From Anaerolineales bacterium (GTDB lineage Bacteria; Chloroflexota; Anaerolineae; Anaerolineales; Villigracilaceae), in contig JAEURE010000063.1 of the NCBI GenBank assembly GCA_016789485.1, positions 1 through 10,785 of the forward strand: a stretch of DNA of 10,785 nucleotides. The letters run 5' to 3'. The notes under the pieces were generated by a model. The model saw nothing but the letters and a program-made list of their open reading frames with translations, made no database searches and had not been told where the DNA came from. Shown one piece after another: positions 1-7,634 of this stretch. The translations under genes were made by a program, and so were the position numbers. How positions within the stretch are numbered: the first letter of the stretch is position 1; the number at the start of each line of letters is the position of its first letter.

Positions 1-1348
1 CATACGCATAGCGGATCACGAACTTCGCAAATTTATCCAGTTTAGTCGCGCGCGGATTTGCAACGATCAAGGTTGCGCCGCGGTCTGCGGCTTGCTTCAC
101 ACGCAGCCACCAAATGGGAGCTTCTTCATATAAGTCAGATGCCACCACAAGGAGTGCATCGCCTGCGCCCATCTTGCCGATGTTCGTGCCGGCGCCCACA
201 CCCACCAACTGGGTTAAGTCGCCGCCACCCATATCGGAGTACAAAATGGCCGTGCCATCTGCATGGTCTGCCAGAGATTTCAGGTTGAACAAATCTTCAT
301 TCGCCAAACGACCCGATGCCAGCACAACGAAATTCTTTTTGGCAGTAACGAAATTCTCTGCCGCAAACTTTGTGGCTGCATCCCACGAAGCGCGCGCAAG
401 TTTTTCTTCCTTGCGAATCATCGGCCTGGTGAGTCTCTTTTTACTTTCGGTGTAGTGATGGGCAAAACGTCCCTTGTCGCACAACCAGATCTCATTTACT
501 TCCTCGTTCTGGCGCGGCATGACGCGTTTCACCACAATATCGCCGCCTGCTTTTGCTTCGCGGCGTGTGTTGAGGGTGGTATTGCATCCCACGGGACATT
601 GCGTACAAATGGAGGCTTCCGCATCAAGCTCCCAGGGGCGCGCGCCAAAGCGGAAGTCTGCTGTGGTCAACGCGCCGACAGGGCAAATATCGGTGGTATT
701 GCCTGAGAAAACAGAATCAAATCCGGGGTCCGAAAGCGAAACGATCTGGGTATTGCGTCCGCGTTCATCGAAGCCAAGCACTGCCTCGCCCGCGACCTCA
801 TCCTGAAAACGGATGCAGCGCGCACATTGGATGCAGCGTTCGCGGTCCAGCCAGATCAACTCACCCAGCGGGACTTGTTTCTCGAGATGCAGTTTTTCGT
901 CATAATTAAAGCGGCTCTTTCCCGGACCGAATTGCATGGTCAGGTTTTGCAACGGGCATTCGCCACCCTTGTCACAAACCGGGCAATCCAGCGGATGCGA
1001 AGTAAGCAAAAATTCGACAGTACCCTTCTGTCCATCCTTCGCCTTGTCTGACACTGTCATCACGACCATGCCTTCAGAAACGCGGTTGGTACAGGCGGTT
1101 TCCAGTTTGGGCATAAATTGGATCTTGGGCTGGCCGTTCTCCATCACCACCTGTCCTGTGTTGCGGTCCAACATGGGGCGGCCGATTTCCACCAAACACA
1201 TGCGGCACATGCCGACAGGCTCAAGTTTGGGATGATGACAAAAGACGGGGATATCAATGCCCGCCATCTTTGCCGCATCTGCCACCAGAGTTCCATCCGG
1301 GACAGTTACACTTATTCCATTAATTGAAAGCGTGACTTGTTTCGTCAT
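1..1348 (-). CDS. nuoG: NADH-quinone oxidoreductase subunit G (partial, C-terminus beyond window)
   Basis: This is the iron-sulfur subunit of complex I that passes electrons from NuoE/F towards NuoB. I read 449 codons from ATG at 1348; the frame stays open to the window edge, so the C-terminal part is missing. Cysteines C37, C48, C51 and C86 fit the [2Fe-2S] site. H118-x3-C122-x2-C125-x5-C131 is the His/Cys [4Fe-4S] site. C172-x2-C175-x2-C178 with C222-Pro is the next [4Fe-4S] site. C248-x2-C251-x3-C255 with C290 matches the extra N7 cluster found in many bacterial NuoG and absent from mitochondria. The molybdopterin-oxidoreductase-like fold begins around residue 296. The start follows nuoF by 10 bases, with GGAG six bases upstream. 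A formate dehydrogenase alpha subunit shares this architecture, but the nuoA-F context settles the call. Confidence 0.97.
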   Translation of the reverse strand, partial: MTKQVTLSINGISVTVPDGTLVADAAKMAGIDIPVFCHHPKLEPVGMCRMCLVEIGRPMLDRNTGQVVMENGQPKIQFMPKLETACTNRVSEGMVVMTVSDKAKDGQKGTVEFLLTSHPLDCPVCDKGGECPLQNLTMQFGPGKSRFNYDEKLHLEKQVPLGELIWLDRERCIQCARCIRFQDEVAGEAVLGFDERGRNTQIVSLSDPGFDSVFSGNTTDICPVGALTTADFRFGARPWELDAEASICTQCPVGCNTTLNTRREAKAGGDIVVKRVMPRQNEEVNEIWLCDKGRFAHHYTESKKRLTRPMIRKEEKLARASWDAATKFAAENFVTAKKNFVVLASGRLANEDLFNLKSLADHADGTAILYSDMGGGDLTQLVGVGAGTNIGKMGAGDALLVVASDLYEEAPIWWLRVKQAADRGATLIVANPRATKLDKFAKFVIRYAY

Positions 1349-1358
1349 GCGTGCTCCG

Positions 1359-2606
1359 TTAAGCCTTTACTACTTTTTTAAAATCCTGCGGGAATCGTTC
1401 GATACCAGTCACCACAGCCATTGTGGAAAATTCGCCCAGCGCGCACAAACATTTGCCTTGCATTTGTTTGGCAACATTTAAGAGCAAGTCTACATCTTCC
1501 GATGAACCCTTGCCTGAATGAATGCGGCCGGTAAGGTTCTTCATCCAATAGTTGCCTTCACGGCAGGGCGTGCATTTGCCACAGGATTCATGTTTGAAGA
1601 ATTTGATGGTCTTGTTGATGACCCAGTCAATATCGACGGTGTCATCCAGCACGATGACAGAAGCAGATCCGAGGTCCGCGCCGAGCGTGCGAACAGATGC
1701 ATAATCCATCGGGGTATCAAGCACTTTATCATCCACAACGATCAAGGAAGAGGATGCGCCGGCGGGCATGATCGCTTTGATGGGTCTTCCTTCCTGAACG
1801 CCGCCTGCATGTTCATAGATCAGCTGGCGGAAGGTGGTTCCGAAAGGCAATTCGTAATTACCGGGCTTGCGCACACGGCCTGAGAGCGAGAAAACCTTTA
1901 TACCCGCGCTGTCCATTGTGCCCATGGCTTTATACCAATCCGCGCCGTTGGCAAGAATCATAGGAACGTTGGTAAACGTTTCCACATTGTTGATGATGGT
2001 CGGTTTGCCATACAGCCCATAAGAAGGCGGGAAGGGCGGGCGCACACGAGGTTGTCCGCGTTTGCCTTCGATGGATTCAAGCAGCGCTGTCTCTTCGCCG
2101 CAGATATAGGCGCCCGCGCCGAGATGGGTATAAATCTTCAACGAGTATTCGGTTCCGAAAAGGTTATCACCGAGATAACCGGCTTTTTCCATTTCCGCAA
2201 TCTTTTCATCAAGAAAGGAGGCCAACTGCCAGAACTCGCCACGCAAATAAATGTACGCGGCATTCGCAGAGACGGCATAACTGGCAAGCGCCAATCCTTC
2301 CAAAAACTGGAAAGGATTGCTTTCCATGATCTCACGGTCTTTGAAGGTACCCGGCTCGGATTCATCCGCATTGGCAACTACGTAATGCGGCCAGTTCTTG
2401 TTATCAATGAAGGACCACTTCATGCCAGTCGGGAATCCTGCGCCGCCACGTCCGCGCAGGCCAGAGTCTTTGACCACATTGGTCACTTCGACGGGCTGCA
2501 TCTTCGTCACAGCTTTTTTGAGAGCCGCAAAGCCGCCGTTCTTTTTATAGACATCGATCTTGTTAATGTCTGGAATATCACGATGGCGTAAAAGGACGTA
2601 AGCCAT
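1359..2606 (-). CDS. nuoF: NADH-quinone oxidoreductase subunit F (NADH/FMN-binding)
   Basis: This subunit binds NADH and FMN and starts electron entry into complex I on the cytoplasmic side. The protein is 415 residues, normal for the family. The glycine-rich FMN/NADH segment GRGGAGFPTG is at 52-61, ESEPG at 82-86 and the conserved GAGAYICGEETAL block at 163-175. The N3 [4Fe-4S] ligands are C342, C345 and C348 (SCGKCTPCREG), with C388 near the C-terminus. The frame is open for 46 more codons upstream, but those lie inside nuoE. The ATG at 2606 shares its A with the nuoE stop (TAATG) and has AGGAGGAG five bases before it, so I take it as the start. This one-base overlap implies translational coupling with nuoE, its partner in the NADH-oxidising module. 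Soluble hydrogenase or formate dehydrogenase homologues exist, but the operon makes complex I the clear call. Confidence 0.98.
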   Translation of the reverse strand: MAYVLLRHRDIPDINKIDVYKKNGGFAALKKAVTKMQPVEVTNVVKDSGLRGRGGAGFPTGMKWSFIDNKNWPHYVVANADESEPGTFKDREIMESNPFQFLEGLALASYAVSANAAYIYLRGEFWQLASFLDEKIAEMEKAGYLGDNLFGTEYSLKIYTHLGAGAYICGEETALLESIEGKRGQPRVRPPFPPSYGLYGKPTIINNVETFTNVPMILANGADWYKAMGTMDSAGIKVFSLSGRVRKPGNYELPFGTTFRQLIYEHAGGVQEGRPIKAIMPAGASSSLIVVDDKVLDTPMDYASVRTLGADLGSASVIVLDDTVDIDWVINKTIKFFKHESCGKCTPCREGNYWMKNLTGRIHSGKGSSEDVDLLLNVAKQMQGKCLCALGEFSTMAVVTGIERFPQDFKKVVKA

Positions 2607-3112
2607 TACTTCTCCTCCTTGTTCGCCTGCTTGAGAGCATCGACCAATTCCATGGTACGGTCGATTGTCATCAGATCGTGATATTTGATGCCGTCTGGTC
2701 CCTGGGTTTGGAACATGGGAGCTTTGTCGCATGAGGCAAGGCACATTACGGCTTCCACAGTAATGAGACCGTCAGGCGTCGTTTCACCGACCTTGATGCC
2801 AAGATTGCCGCACAAGTTATTAAGGAATTCATCTGCGCCGCGCAAAGCACAAGGCAGATCTGTGCAGACTTGCATGCGGTACTTGCCGGCTTTTTCGTCA
2901 TGATACAAGGAGTAAAAACCGACAATGGAGGCAACTTCTGTTTCGGTAATATCCAACATCTGCGCAATGTCCTGCATGGCGGCCTTGGTGATATAGCCTT
3001 CTTCGCGCTGGGCAAGGTACAGGAGCGGCATGACCGCCGAGCGTTTGTGCTCCGGCGGATATTTGGCAAGGATTTGTTTTACTTCCTTCGGATAAGTTTT
3101 CTCAAGGCTCAT
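2606..3112 (-). CDS. nuoE: NADH-quinone oxidoreductase subunit E ([2Fe-2S] subunit)
   Basis: NuoE is the 24 kDa-type thioredoxin-like subunit that carries the off-path [2Fe-2S] cluster N1a next to the FMN of NuoF. The 168-residue length is typical. The N-terminal helical part (about 1-75) contains the family's SAVMPLLYLAQ and SIVGFYSLY segments. The cluster ligands are C83-x4-C88 (CTDLPC) and C124-x3-C128 (CLASC), all present. Its ATG overlaps the nuoD stop in an ATGA arrangement, and its stop overlaps the nuoF start, so D, E and F should be translated in a coupled way. Related HoxE/HydC subunits exist in hydrogenases, but no hydrogenase gene is nearby. Confidence 0.98.
   Translation of the reverse strand: MSLEKTYPKEVKQILAKYPPEHKRSAVMPLLYLAQREEGYITKAAMQDIAQMLDITETEVASIVGFYSLYHDEKAGKYRMQVCTDLPCALRGADEFLNNLCGNLGIKVGETTPDGLITVEAVMCLASCDKAPMFQTQGPDGIKYHDLMTIDRTMELVDALKQANKEEK
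2612..2619 (-). promoter_or_regulatory. Ribosome binding site that fixes the nuoF start
   Basis: The minus-strand sequence AGGAGGAG lies inside the last codons of nuoE, five bases before the ATG at 2606. It is the strongest Shine-Dalgarno match within the nuo operon and it argues against the longer in-frame upstream start near 2744, which has no comparable site. Confidence 0.85.
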
Positions 3113-4338
3113 CTGTCAATATCTCCGAGGACGATGTCAATGGATGCCAGAATGGCGACAAGGTCAGCCACCAAGTATCCCTTTACGATCTGGGAAAGTA
3201 CGCCCAAATTATCAAAAGAAGGAGTACGCATGTGCACACGCAAAGGCTTGGGACCGCCATCTCCTTCGAGGAAGACACCCAATTCACCGCGCGGGGATTC
3301 GACTGCGCTGTAAACCGAAGCCTTCGGTGCAGGGAAACCTTCCGTCCACAACTTGAAGTGATGGATGAGAGACTCCATGCTCACGCCGATCTCCGAACGC
3401 GGCGGCGGAACAAATTTGCGATTGTCCGAGCGGACGGGACCCATCGGCAATTTATTCAATGCCTGTTCCACGATCTTCAGCGACTCGCGCAATTCCTGAA
3501 CGCGGACAAGATAACGGGCATACGTATCGCCTTCGGTACGGGTCGGCACATTGAAATCATATTGTTCATAACCCATGTACGGACGGGCCTTGCGCAAATC
3601 CCAGTCGACGCCGGATGCCCGTAGTGAAGGACCCGTTACCCCGTAGGAAAGAGCCGTCTCTTTGGTCAGGTAACCGATGTCTACCATGCGGTCTATGAAG
3701 AGAGGATTTTTTGTCAACAAAGTTTCGTATTCATCAATGCGCTTTGGAAAGATCTTGATAAAATCGCGCACTGCTTTTTCGAATTCCACGGGCACATCGC
3801 GCCAGACACCGCCGGGGCGGATGTAGGTCGTCATCATGCGCTGTCCGGAGACCAGTTCAAAGATATCGAGGATCTGCTCACGTTCGCGGAAGCAGTAAAG
3901 GAACATGGACATGGCCGCGAGGTCGAGGCCTGAGGTGCCAAGCCAGACGAGATGCGAAGCGATGCGCTGCAATTCCACGAGAATGACTCGCAATGCCTGC
4001 GCGCGGGGCGGCACATCCACATCGATCAATTTTTCAACCGCCATTACATAGGCAAGGTTATTGCCCATCGTGTTCATGTAATCGAGGCGGTCGGTCATCA
4101 CTTCAGCCTTTTGGTAAGTCTTGGCCTCCATGTTCTTTTCGATTCCCGTGTGCAAAAAGCCGATATCGGGAATGCAGTTGACAACGATCTCGCCGTCCAA
4201 TTCCAAAAGCAGGCGCAGCACGCCATGCGTGGACGGATGCTGCGGACCCATGTTCAACAGCATGGTCTCGCCCGTCAGCGCGCGTTCGGAAACAAGATGT
4301 TTGAATTGCTCTAAACTGACTTCTTCAATCTGGGACAT
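3109..4338 (-). CDS. nuoD: NADH-quinone oxidoreductase subunit D (49 kDa, quinone-site subunit)
   Basis: NuoD forms the quinone chamber together with NuoB and descends from the [NiFe]-hydrogenase large subunit. The protein has 409 residues, the usual size for a stand-alone NuoD not fused to NuoC. GPQHPSTHG at 31-39 and DRLDY at 83-87 supply the quinone-contacting His and Tyr. By my count these fall at H38 and Y87, the same numbers as known from Thermus Nqo4. The hydrogenase nickel-ligand cysteines are not present, as expected. The chain ends in GDIDR, the conserved complex I C-terminus. The ATG at 4338 is two bases after the nuoC stop, with AAAGGAA inside the end of nuoC as ribosome binding site. 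It overlaps nuoE by four bases. Confidence 0.98.
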   Translation of the reverse strand: MSQIEEVSLEQFKHLVSERALTGETMLLNMGPQHPSTHGVLRLLLELDGEIVVNCIPDIGFLHTGIEKNMEAKTYQKAEVMTDRLDYMNTMGNNLAYVMAVEKLIDVDVPPRAQALRVILVELQRIASHLVWLGTSGLDLAAMSMFLYCFREREQILDIFELVSGQRMMTTYIRPGGVWRDVPVEFEKAVRDFIKIFPKRIDEYETLLTKNPLFIDRMVDIGYLTKETALSYGVTGPSLRASGVDWDLRKARPYMGYEQYDFNVPTRTEGDTYARYLVRVQELRESLKIVEQALNKLPMGPVRSDNRKFVPPPRSEIGVSMESLIHHFKLWTEGFPAPKASVYSAVESPRGELGVFLEGDGGPKPLRVHMRTPSFDNLGVLSQIVKGYLVADLVAILASIDIVLGDIDR

Positions 4339-4340
4339 AA

Positions 4341-4862
4341 TTATTCCTTTGCATACGGCTTGCGCAGATCGATTTCATCGAAGTTAAAAGTGAACTGCGG
4401 TTCTTCATAGCCGAGCGGAAAATCTTTGCGGAGCGGGTGTCCTTCAGTGCCTTCGGGCATCAAAATACGGCGCGGATCGGGATGACCTTCGACCTCGATG
4501 CCGAACATATCGATCAATTCACGTTCGCGCCAATTCGCCATGGCATAGACGCGCGTCACAGTCGGGACCTTGGGGCTGTCTCCGTTTACTGGAACCCGTA
4601 ACTGCACTGACAGGTTTTTTGCAAGAGAGGTGAGCTGGTAAATAACATGAAAACGCGGCGTTGACTGGGGATGGTAGTCCACCGTAGTTAACGCCGAGAG
4701 TAATTCAAAATTGTGTTCGTCGCGCAAGAGGGTCAATGCATCCACGATCTGCTCGGGTTTCACGAACAAATGCACTTCATCGCGAAACTCTTCAAAGGTC
4801 GCGCCGAATTTGCTCTGCAATGCTTTTACGATTGGTTCGAGTTTTTTATCCATAATCGACAT
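4341..4862 (-). CDS. nuoC: NADH-quinone oxidoreductase subunit C (30 kDa)
   Basis: NuoC is the small scaffolding subunit of the connecting module between the NADH-oxidising arm and the quinone site. The 173-residue protein carries the 30 kDa signature: ERELIDMFGIEVEGHPD followed by RRILMPEG and PLRKDFPLG, at about 111-148. The start is uncertain. The ATG at 4862 has AGGA only two bases before it, while an in-frame ATG at 4853 (residue 4) has it eleven bases away. Both spacings are off the optimum, and the protein from 4853 would be three residues shorter. The gap to nuoB is filled by the palindrome at 4869-4906, whose base touches this ribosome binding site. Function is secure; the start is not. 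Confidence 0.96.
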   Translation of the reverse strand: MSIMDKKLEPIVKALQSKFGATFEEFRDEVHLFVKPEQIVDALTLLRDEHNFELLSALTTVDYHPQSTPRFHVIYQLTSLAKNLSVQLRVPVNGDSPKVPTVTRVYAMANWRERELIDMFGIEVEGHPDPRRILMPEGTEGHPLRKDFPLGYEEPQFTFNFDEIDLRKPYAKE

Positions 4863-4868
4863 ATTCCT

Positions 4869-4906
4869 TAAGACCTGACAGGTTTTTAAAAACCCGTCAG
4901 GTCTTA
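4869..4906. repeat. 38-base near-perfect palindrome between nuoB and nuoC
   Basis: Two 19-base arms meet with no real loop and differ from perfect symmetry at one position (GACAGG on the left against CCCGTC on the right). The centre is TTTTTAAAAA. It fills most of the 52-base nuoB-nuoC gap. As RNA it would form a long hairpin ending directly at the AAGGA of nuoC (4865-4869). It is not a standard intrinsic terminator, because the T-run lies in the stem centre and not after the stem. Its form suits a dispersed REP-like or miniature palindromic element, but only one copy occurs in this window, so that is inference. Confidence 0.85.
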
Positions 4907-4914
4907 TGAATTAT

Positions 4915-5403
4915 TTATTTAACCGCCAGATCCTTGAACTTATCGCCTTTTACTTTTTCATACACAGTCAACACACCGTGGATCAAGGCTTCAGGGCGCG
5001 GCGGGCAGCCTGCCACATACACATCCACAGGGACAACTTCATCCACACCCTGATAAATGGCATAGTTATTGAAGACGCCGCCGCAAGAGGCGCAATCGCC
5101 CATGGCGATCACCCACTTCGGTTCGGGCATCTGGTCATATAAACGGCGAAGGACGGGTCCCATTTTCTTCGAGACGCGTCCCGCGACGATCATCAAATCA
5201 GACTGGCGCGGGCTGGCACGCATCAGTTCCATACCGAAGCGGCTCATGTCATAATGCGCCGCCTGCGCAGACATCATCTCGATGGCGCAACAAGCCAGAC
5301 CGAACAGCATGGGCCACATGGCATTGGTTCGAGACCAGTTGACCACGTTCTCAAGCGTGGTGGTAACCACGCCCATATTTCCGAGTTTCTGTTCTACTCC
5401 CAT
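4915..5403 (-). CDS. nuoB: NADH-quinone oxidoreductase subunit B (N2 cluster subunit)
   Basis: NuoB carries cluster N2, the last iron-sulfur centre before quinone, at the membrane interface of complex I. The 162-residue protein shows all four N2 ligands: the tandem C38-C39 in GLACCAIE, C104 in MGDCASCGG and C133 in AGCPPRPE. Basic and Arg-rich contacts around MSRFG and RASPRQ (about 53-66) are also family typical. The ATG at 5403 sits inside the end of nuoA, overlapping it by 10 bases, with AAAGGAG seven bases upstream. NiFe-hydrogenase small subunits and PSST-like homologues share the fold, but the tandem Cys pair and neighbours identify NuoB. Confidence 0.98.
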   Translation of the reverse strand: MGVEQKLGNMGVVTTTLENVVNWSRTNAMWPMLFGLACCAIEMMSAQAAHYDMSRFGMELMRASPRQSDLMIVAGRVSKKMGPVLRRLYDQMPEPKWVIAMGDCASCGGVFNNYAIYQGVDEVVPVDVYVAGCPPRPEALIHGVLTVYEKVKGDKFKDLAVK

Positions 5404-5750
5404 TCAAGCGCTCCTTTTTTCCATGCGTACACATAACCGATAAGCAGGATAACGATAAAGATCGCCATTTCAACCAGGCCGAAGATGCCCAGCTTGCGGA
5501 AGGCGATGGCCCAGGGCAAAAAGAACACCACTTCGATATCAAAGAGGATGAACAATACAGCGATCAAATAAAAGCGAACGGGCATGCGCCGCGTCCCTTC
5601 GCCGTATGGGTTCATGCCTGATTCATAGGGCATGTCTTTTGCTTCTGATTTTTTCTTTGGCCCGAATAACTCCCCCAGCCCAATTGCGATAAAAGCGATC
5701 AAAGTGGCTACCGCGATCATAACCGCGATGGCAATATATTCCACCAACAT
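5394..5750 (-). CDS. nuoA: NADH-quinone oxidoreductase subunit A (membrane subunit)
   Basis: NuoA is a three-helix membrane subunit at the junction of the peripheral and membrane arms. From ATG at 5750 the protein has 118 residues. Membrane helices lie at about 5-27, 60-83 and 90-109. Conserved landmarks are YESG at 42-45 in the first loop, [15 protein letters not shown] at 59-73 with the acidic pair D71/E73 inside the membrane, and the GALEWE C-terminus. A GTG at 5759 in the same frame is a weaker start because the GAGG ribosome binding site at 5759-5762 would overlap it, whereas it sits eight bases from the ATG at 5750. It is the first gene of the nuo operon, about 37 bases downstream of the predicted transcription start. 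Confidence 0.96.
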   Translation of the reverse strand: MLVEYIAIAVMIAVATLIAFIAIGLGELFGPKKKSEAKDMPYESGMNPYGEGTRRMPVRFYLIAVLFILFDIEVVFFLPWAIAFRKLGIFGLVEMAIFIVILLIGYVYAWKKGALEWE

Positions 5751-5786
5751 GTTTGACACCTCATTGATGCGTGAAATCTGGCACGT

Positions 5787-5802
5787 TCGGCGTAGTATAT
5801 CA
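5787..5802 (-). promoter_or_regulatory. Predicted extended -10 promoter of the nuo operon
   Basis: On the minus strand TGA-TATACT (5802-5794) is an extended -10 element; the predicted start is an A at 5787. No hexamer like TTGACA stands at the usual distance upstream. The reliance on an extended -10 fits the presence of the His-x2-Glu pair (H353, E356) in the region of the neighbouring sigma factor that reads this motif. Predicted only from motif match. Confidence 0.55.
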
Positions 5803-5814
5803 CAAGAGATTTTT

Positions 5815-5836
5815 AGAGGCTAGAAAAAGTGCCTCT
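5815..5836. repeat. Inverted repeat at the -35 region of the nuo promoter
   Basis: AGAGGC and GCCTCT are perfect arms separated by ten bases. Relative to the predicted nuo start at 5787 they span about -28 to -49, so they lie where a -35 box would be. This could be a regulator binding site or simply a hairpin; the sequence does not decide. On the plus strand the right arm is followed by TTT, but no plus-strand gene precedes it. Confidence 0.45.
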
Positions 5837-5910
5837 TTTCACAAAAATGGTGATATTAGTCATATTGGGTCTTTGTAATCGAATTCAGTAGAAAACTCCC
5901 CCACGCTCAT

Positions 5911-5945
5911 AAAAAAAGAGACAGTTTACCTTTAAGGACTGCCTC
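5911..5945 (-). terminator. Intrinsic terminator after rpoD
   Basis: On the minus strand an eight-pair stem, GAGGCAGT with ACTGTCTC (one G-U pair), encloses a 12-base loop and is followed at once by seven T residues. It begins 10 bases after the rpoD stop codon and separates the dnaG-rpoD unit from the nuo promoter. Confidence 0.85.
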
Positions 5946-5954
5946 CTGATTTTT

Positions 5955-7577
5955 CTAATCTCCCAAATAATCGCGCAACTCCCTGCTTCTCGCAGGGTGA
6001 CGTAACTTCCGCAGCGCCTTGGCTTCGATCTGGCGGATGCGCTCACGGGTAACGTCAAAATAGCGGCTCACCTCTTCGAGGGTGTGTTCCTTGCCATCCT
6101 TCAAGCCGAAGCGTAATTCCAGCACTTCACGTTCTCGTTCTGAAAGGGAGGCGAGAGCATGCTGCACCTGCTCGCGCAGCATCTCTTTGGCGGCGGCATC
6201 CATGGGAGAAGGCGCATCTTCATCTTCGATGAAATCACCTAATGTGCTTGAGTCCTCATCTCCCACGGGACCTTCCAGCGAGACAGGTTCCTCGGCAGAA
6301 CGCAGCACGCGATGAATTTTTTGCGAAGCAATATCCAGCCGTTGTTGAATCTCAGGGATAACGGGCTTCCCTTCGGCATGAGCGCGCAAGACCACCTGCA
6401 CATCTGCGGCAGAGAGATAGCCTACTTCAAGCGCGAGTTCTTCATTATTGGGCTCACGTCCCAGCACTTGTGTGAGATGCCGCTGTGCGCGCAAAATGCG
6501 CGAGATGGATTCAAACAAATGCACGGGGATGCGGATCGTGCGCGCCTGTTCGGCAATGGAACGGTTGATGGATTGGCGAATCCACCAGGTGGCGTAGGTG
6601 CTGAACTTAAATCCGCGGCGCGGGTCAAACTTACCGATGGCACGCAGCAAACCCATGTTGCCTTCCTGAATCAGGTCAAGGAAAGATATACCGCGCCCAA
6701 GATAGCGTTTGGCGACACTCACCACCAAACGCAAGTTCGCGCGGATGAGCGCCTGATTCGCATCCACGGCACGCAGATGGACAAGATCCATTTCGGCAAG
6801 CAGTTCATCGTCCGGGGGTAGGTTGCGGTTCAAAGTACGCTGCAATGGGAAGGTGTGATGGTCGCGGATATGTGTCAGCAGCCACTCTGCATATTTAAAC
6901 GGAAGCAGGTACAGGCTGAGATAGACCGAATAGGCATGTCGGGCAAGGTTATCCCAAAGATGGTCCGTGCCCCAGTGACCGTTATCCAGATAAGCCCTCA
7001 GGTAGGAGGGAGAATCAAATTCCCAGCCCGCGTGCAGCGACTGGGATTCAGCGACCAGCAAAGCCAGATCGGGGAGTTCATGTTCAATGCGTTCGGCATC
7101 TTCCATGAGACGATCCCACGAGGTGAGCATATCAGCAATAAGCGAATGATAAATGGAAGCGGAAAGCGAAACCCCTTTACGTTGTTTCATTTTGCGAAGC
7201 GAGCCGATCAAACGGTCTGCTTCGATGATTGTGGCAAGCCGAAACTCGCTGTCGGAGCCGAGAAGTTTTACCAGCCCGATCTCGCGCAGATACAAACGCA
7301 CGGGGTCTTCGGAAAGTTCAGCGGCAACCTCGCTGGAACGCAGGGGCAGAGCATCGTCGAACTCATCCTCCTGCTGGGCAAGCAGGAGTTCATCCGGTTC
7401 AATGGCGTCATCCGGAATCAGGTCGCTTTTTTCCTCAACCAGCGCCTCCAAAACATTGTCCACTGAAAGATGTTCTTTTTGTGGTTTTCCTTTTCGCGCT
7501 ACCTGCTCTTTTTTTACTTTCGGTTTTGGTTTGGCTTTCGCCTTCGATCTTATCTTTGGTTTGCTTTTTGCGGGCAT
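5955..7577 (-). CDS. rpoD: RNA polymerase primary sigma factor (sigma-70 family, RpoD/SigA)
   Basis: This protein directs RNA polymerase to housekeeping promoters. It has 540 residues. The first 34 are very basic (13 Lys, 2 Arg), followed by an acidic stretch to about 77, in place of a recognisable region 1.1. Region 1.2 is [12 protein letters not shown] at 90-101. A non-conserved insert covers about 104-270. Region 2 (about 273-350) includes [17 protein letters not shown] for -10 recognition and melting. PVHLFE at 351-356 carries the H353/E356 pair linked to extended -10 reading. Region 3 holds an apparent 28-residue internal repeat. Region 4.2 ends in [20 protein letters not shown] (499-518). 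The pairing with dnaG and the full region set support the primary sigma factor over a group 2 paralogue. The start has AAGGGA four bases upstream. Confidence 0.95.
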   Translation of the reverse strand: MPAKSKPKIRSKAKAKPKPKVKKEQVARKGKPQKEHLSVDNVLEALVEEKSDLIPDDAIEPDELLLAQQEDEFDDALPLRSSEVAAELSEDPVRLYLREIGLVKLLGSDSEFRLATIIEADRLIGSLRKMKQRKGVSLSASIYHSLIADMLTSWDRLMEDAERIEHELPDLALLVAESQSLHAGWEFDSPSYLRAYLDNGHWGTDHLWDNLARHAYSVYLSLYLLPFKYAEWLLTHIRDHHTFPLQRTLNRNLPPDDELLAEMDLVHLRAVDANQALIRANLRLVVSVAKRYLGRGISFLDLIQEGNMGLLRAIGKFDPRRGFKFSTYATWWIRQSINRSIAEQARTIRIPVHLFESISRILRAQRHLTQVLGREPNNEELALEVGYLSAADVQVVLRAHAEGKPVIPEIQQRLDIASQKIHRVLRSAEEPVSLEGPVGDEDSSTLGDFIEDEDAPSPMDAAAKEMLREQVQHALASLSEREREVLELRFGLKDGKEHTLEEVSRYFDVTRERIRQIEAKALRKLRHPARSRELRDYLGD

Positions 7578-7634
7578 GGTTTCCCTTTTTCAAAATACTG
7601 TGTGTGTCAAATTCAAACCAACCGAATAACTCAA

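Noticed and set aside
2052..2591. Long plus-strand open frames opposite nuoF, nuoD, rpoD and dnaG (for example 2052-2591, 6855-7466).
   Set aside because: They mirror the codons of well-identified minus-strand genes, show no recognisable domains, and have no supporting promoter or operon context.
2607..2744. A 46-residue N-terminal extension of NuoF.
   Set aside because: It lies in another frame of nuoE, has no family similarity, and the ATG at 2606 has a strong ribosome binding site and the expected N-terminus.
4607..4619. A 13-base stretch in nuoC, CTGACAGGTTTTT, identical to part of the palindrome arm at 4875-4887.
   Set aside because: A 13-base match is about what chance allows in a 10.8 kb window; it is ordinary nuoC coding sequence and lacks the second arm.
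5815..5840. Plus-strand terminator formed by AGAGGC/GCCTCT followed by TTTT.
   Set aside because: The stem is only six pairs, the T-run is short, and no plus-strand gene ends here.
7582..7610. A TTGACA hexamer (7605-7610, minus strand) in the dnaG-rpoD gap as an rpoD promoter.
   Set aside because: At 16-18 bases downstream the sequence reads around AAGGGA, which is the rpoD ribosome binding site and not a -10 box.
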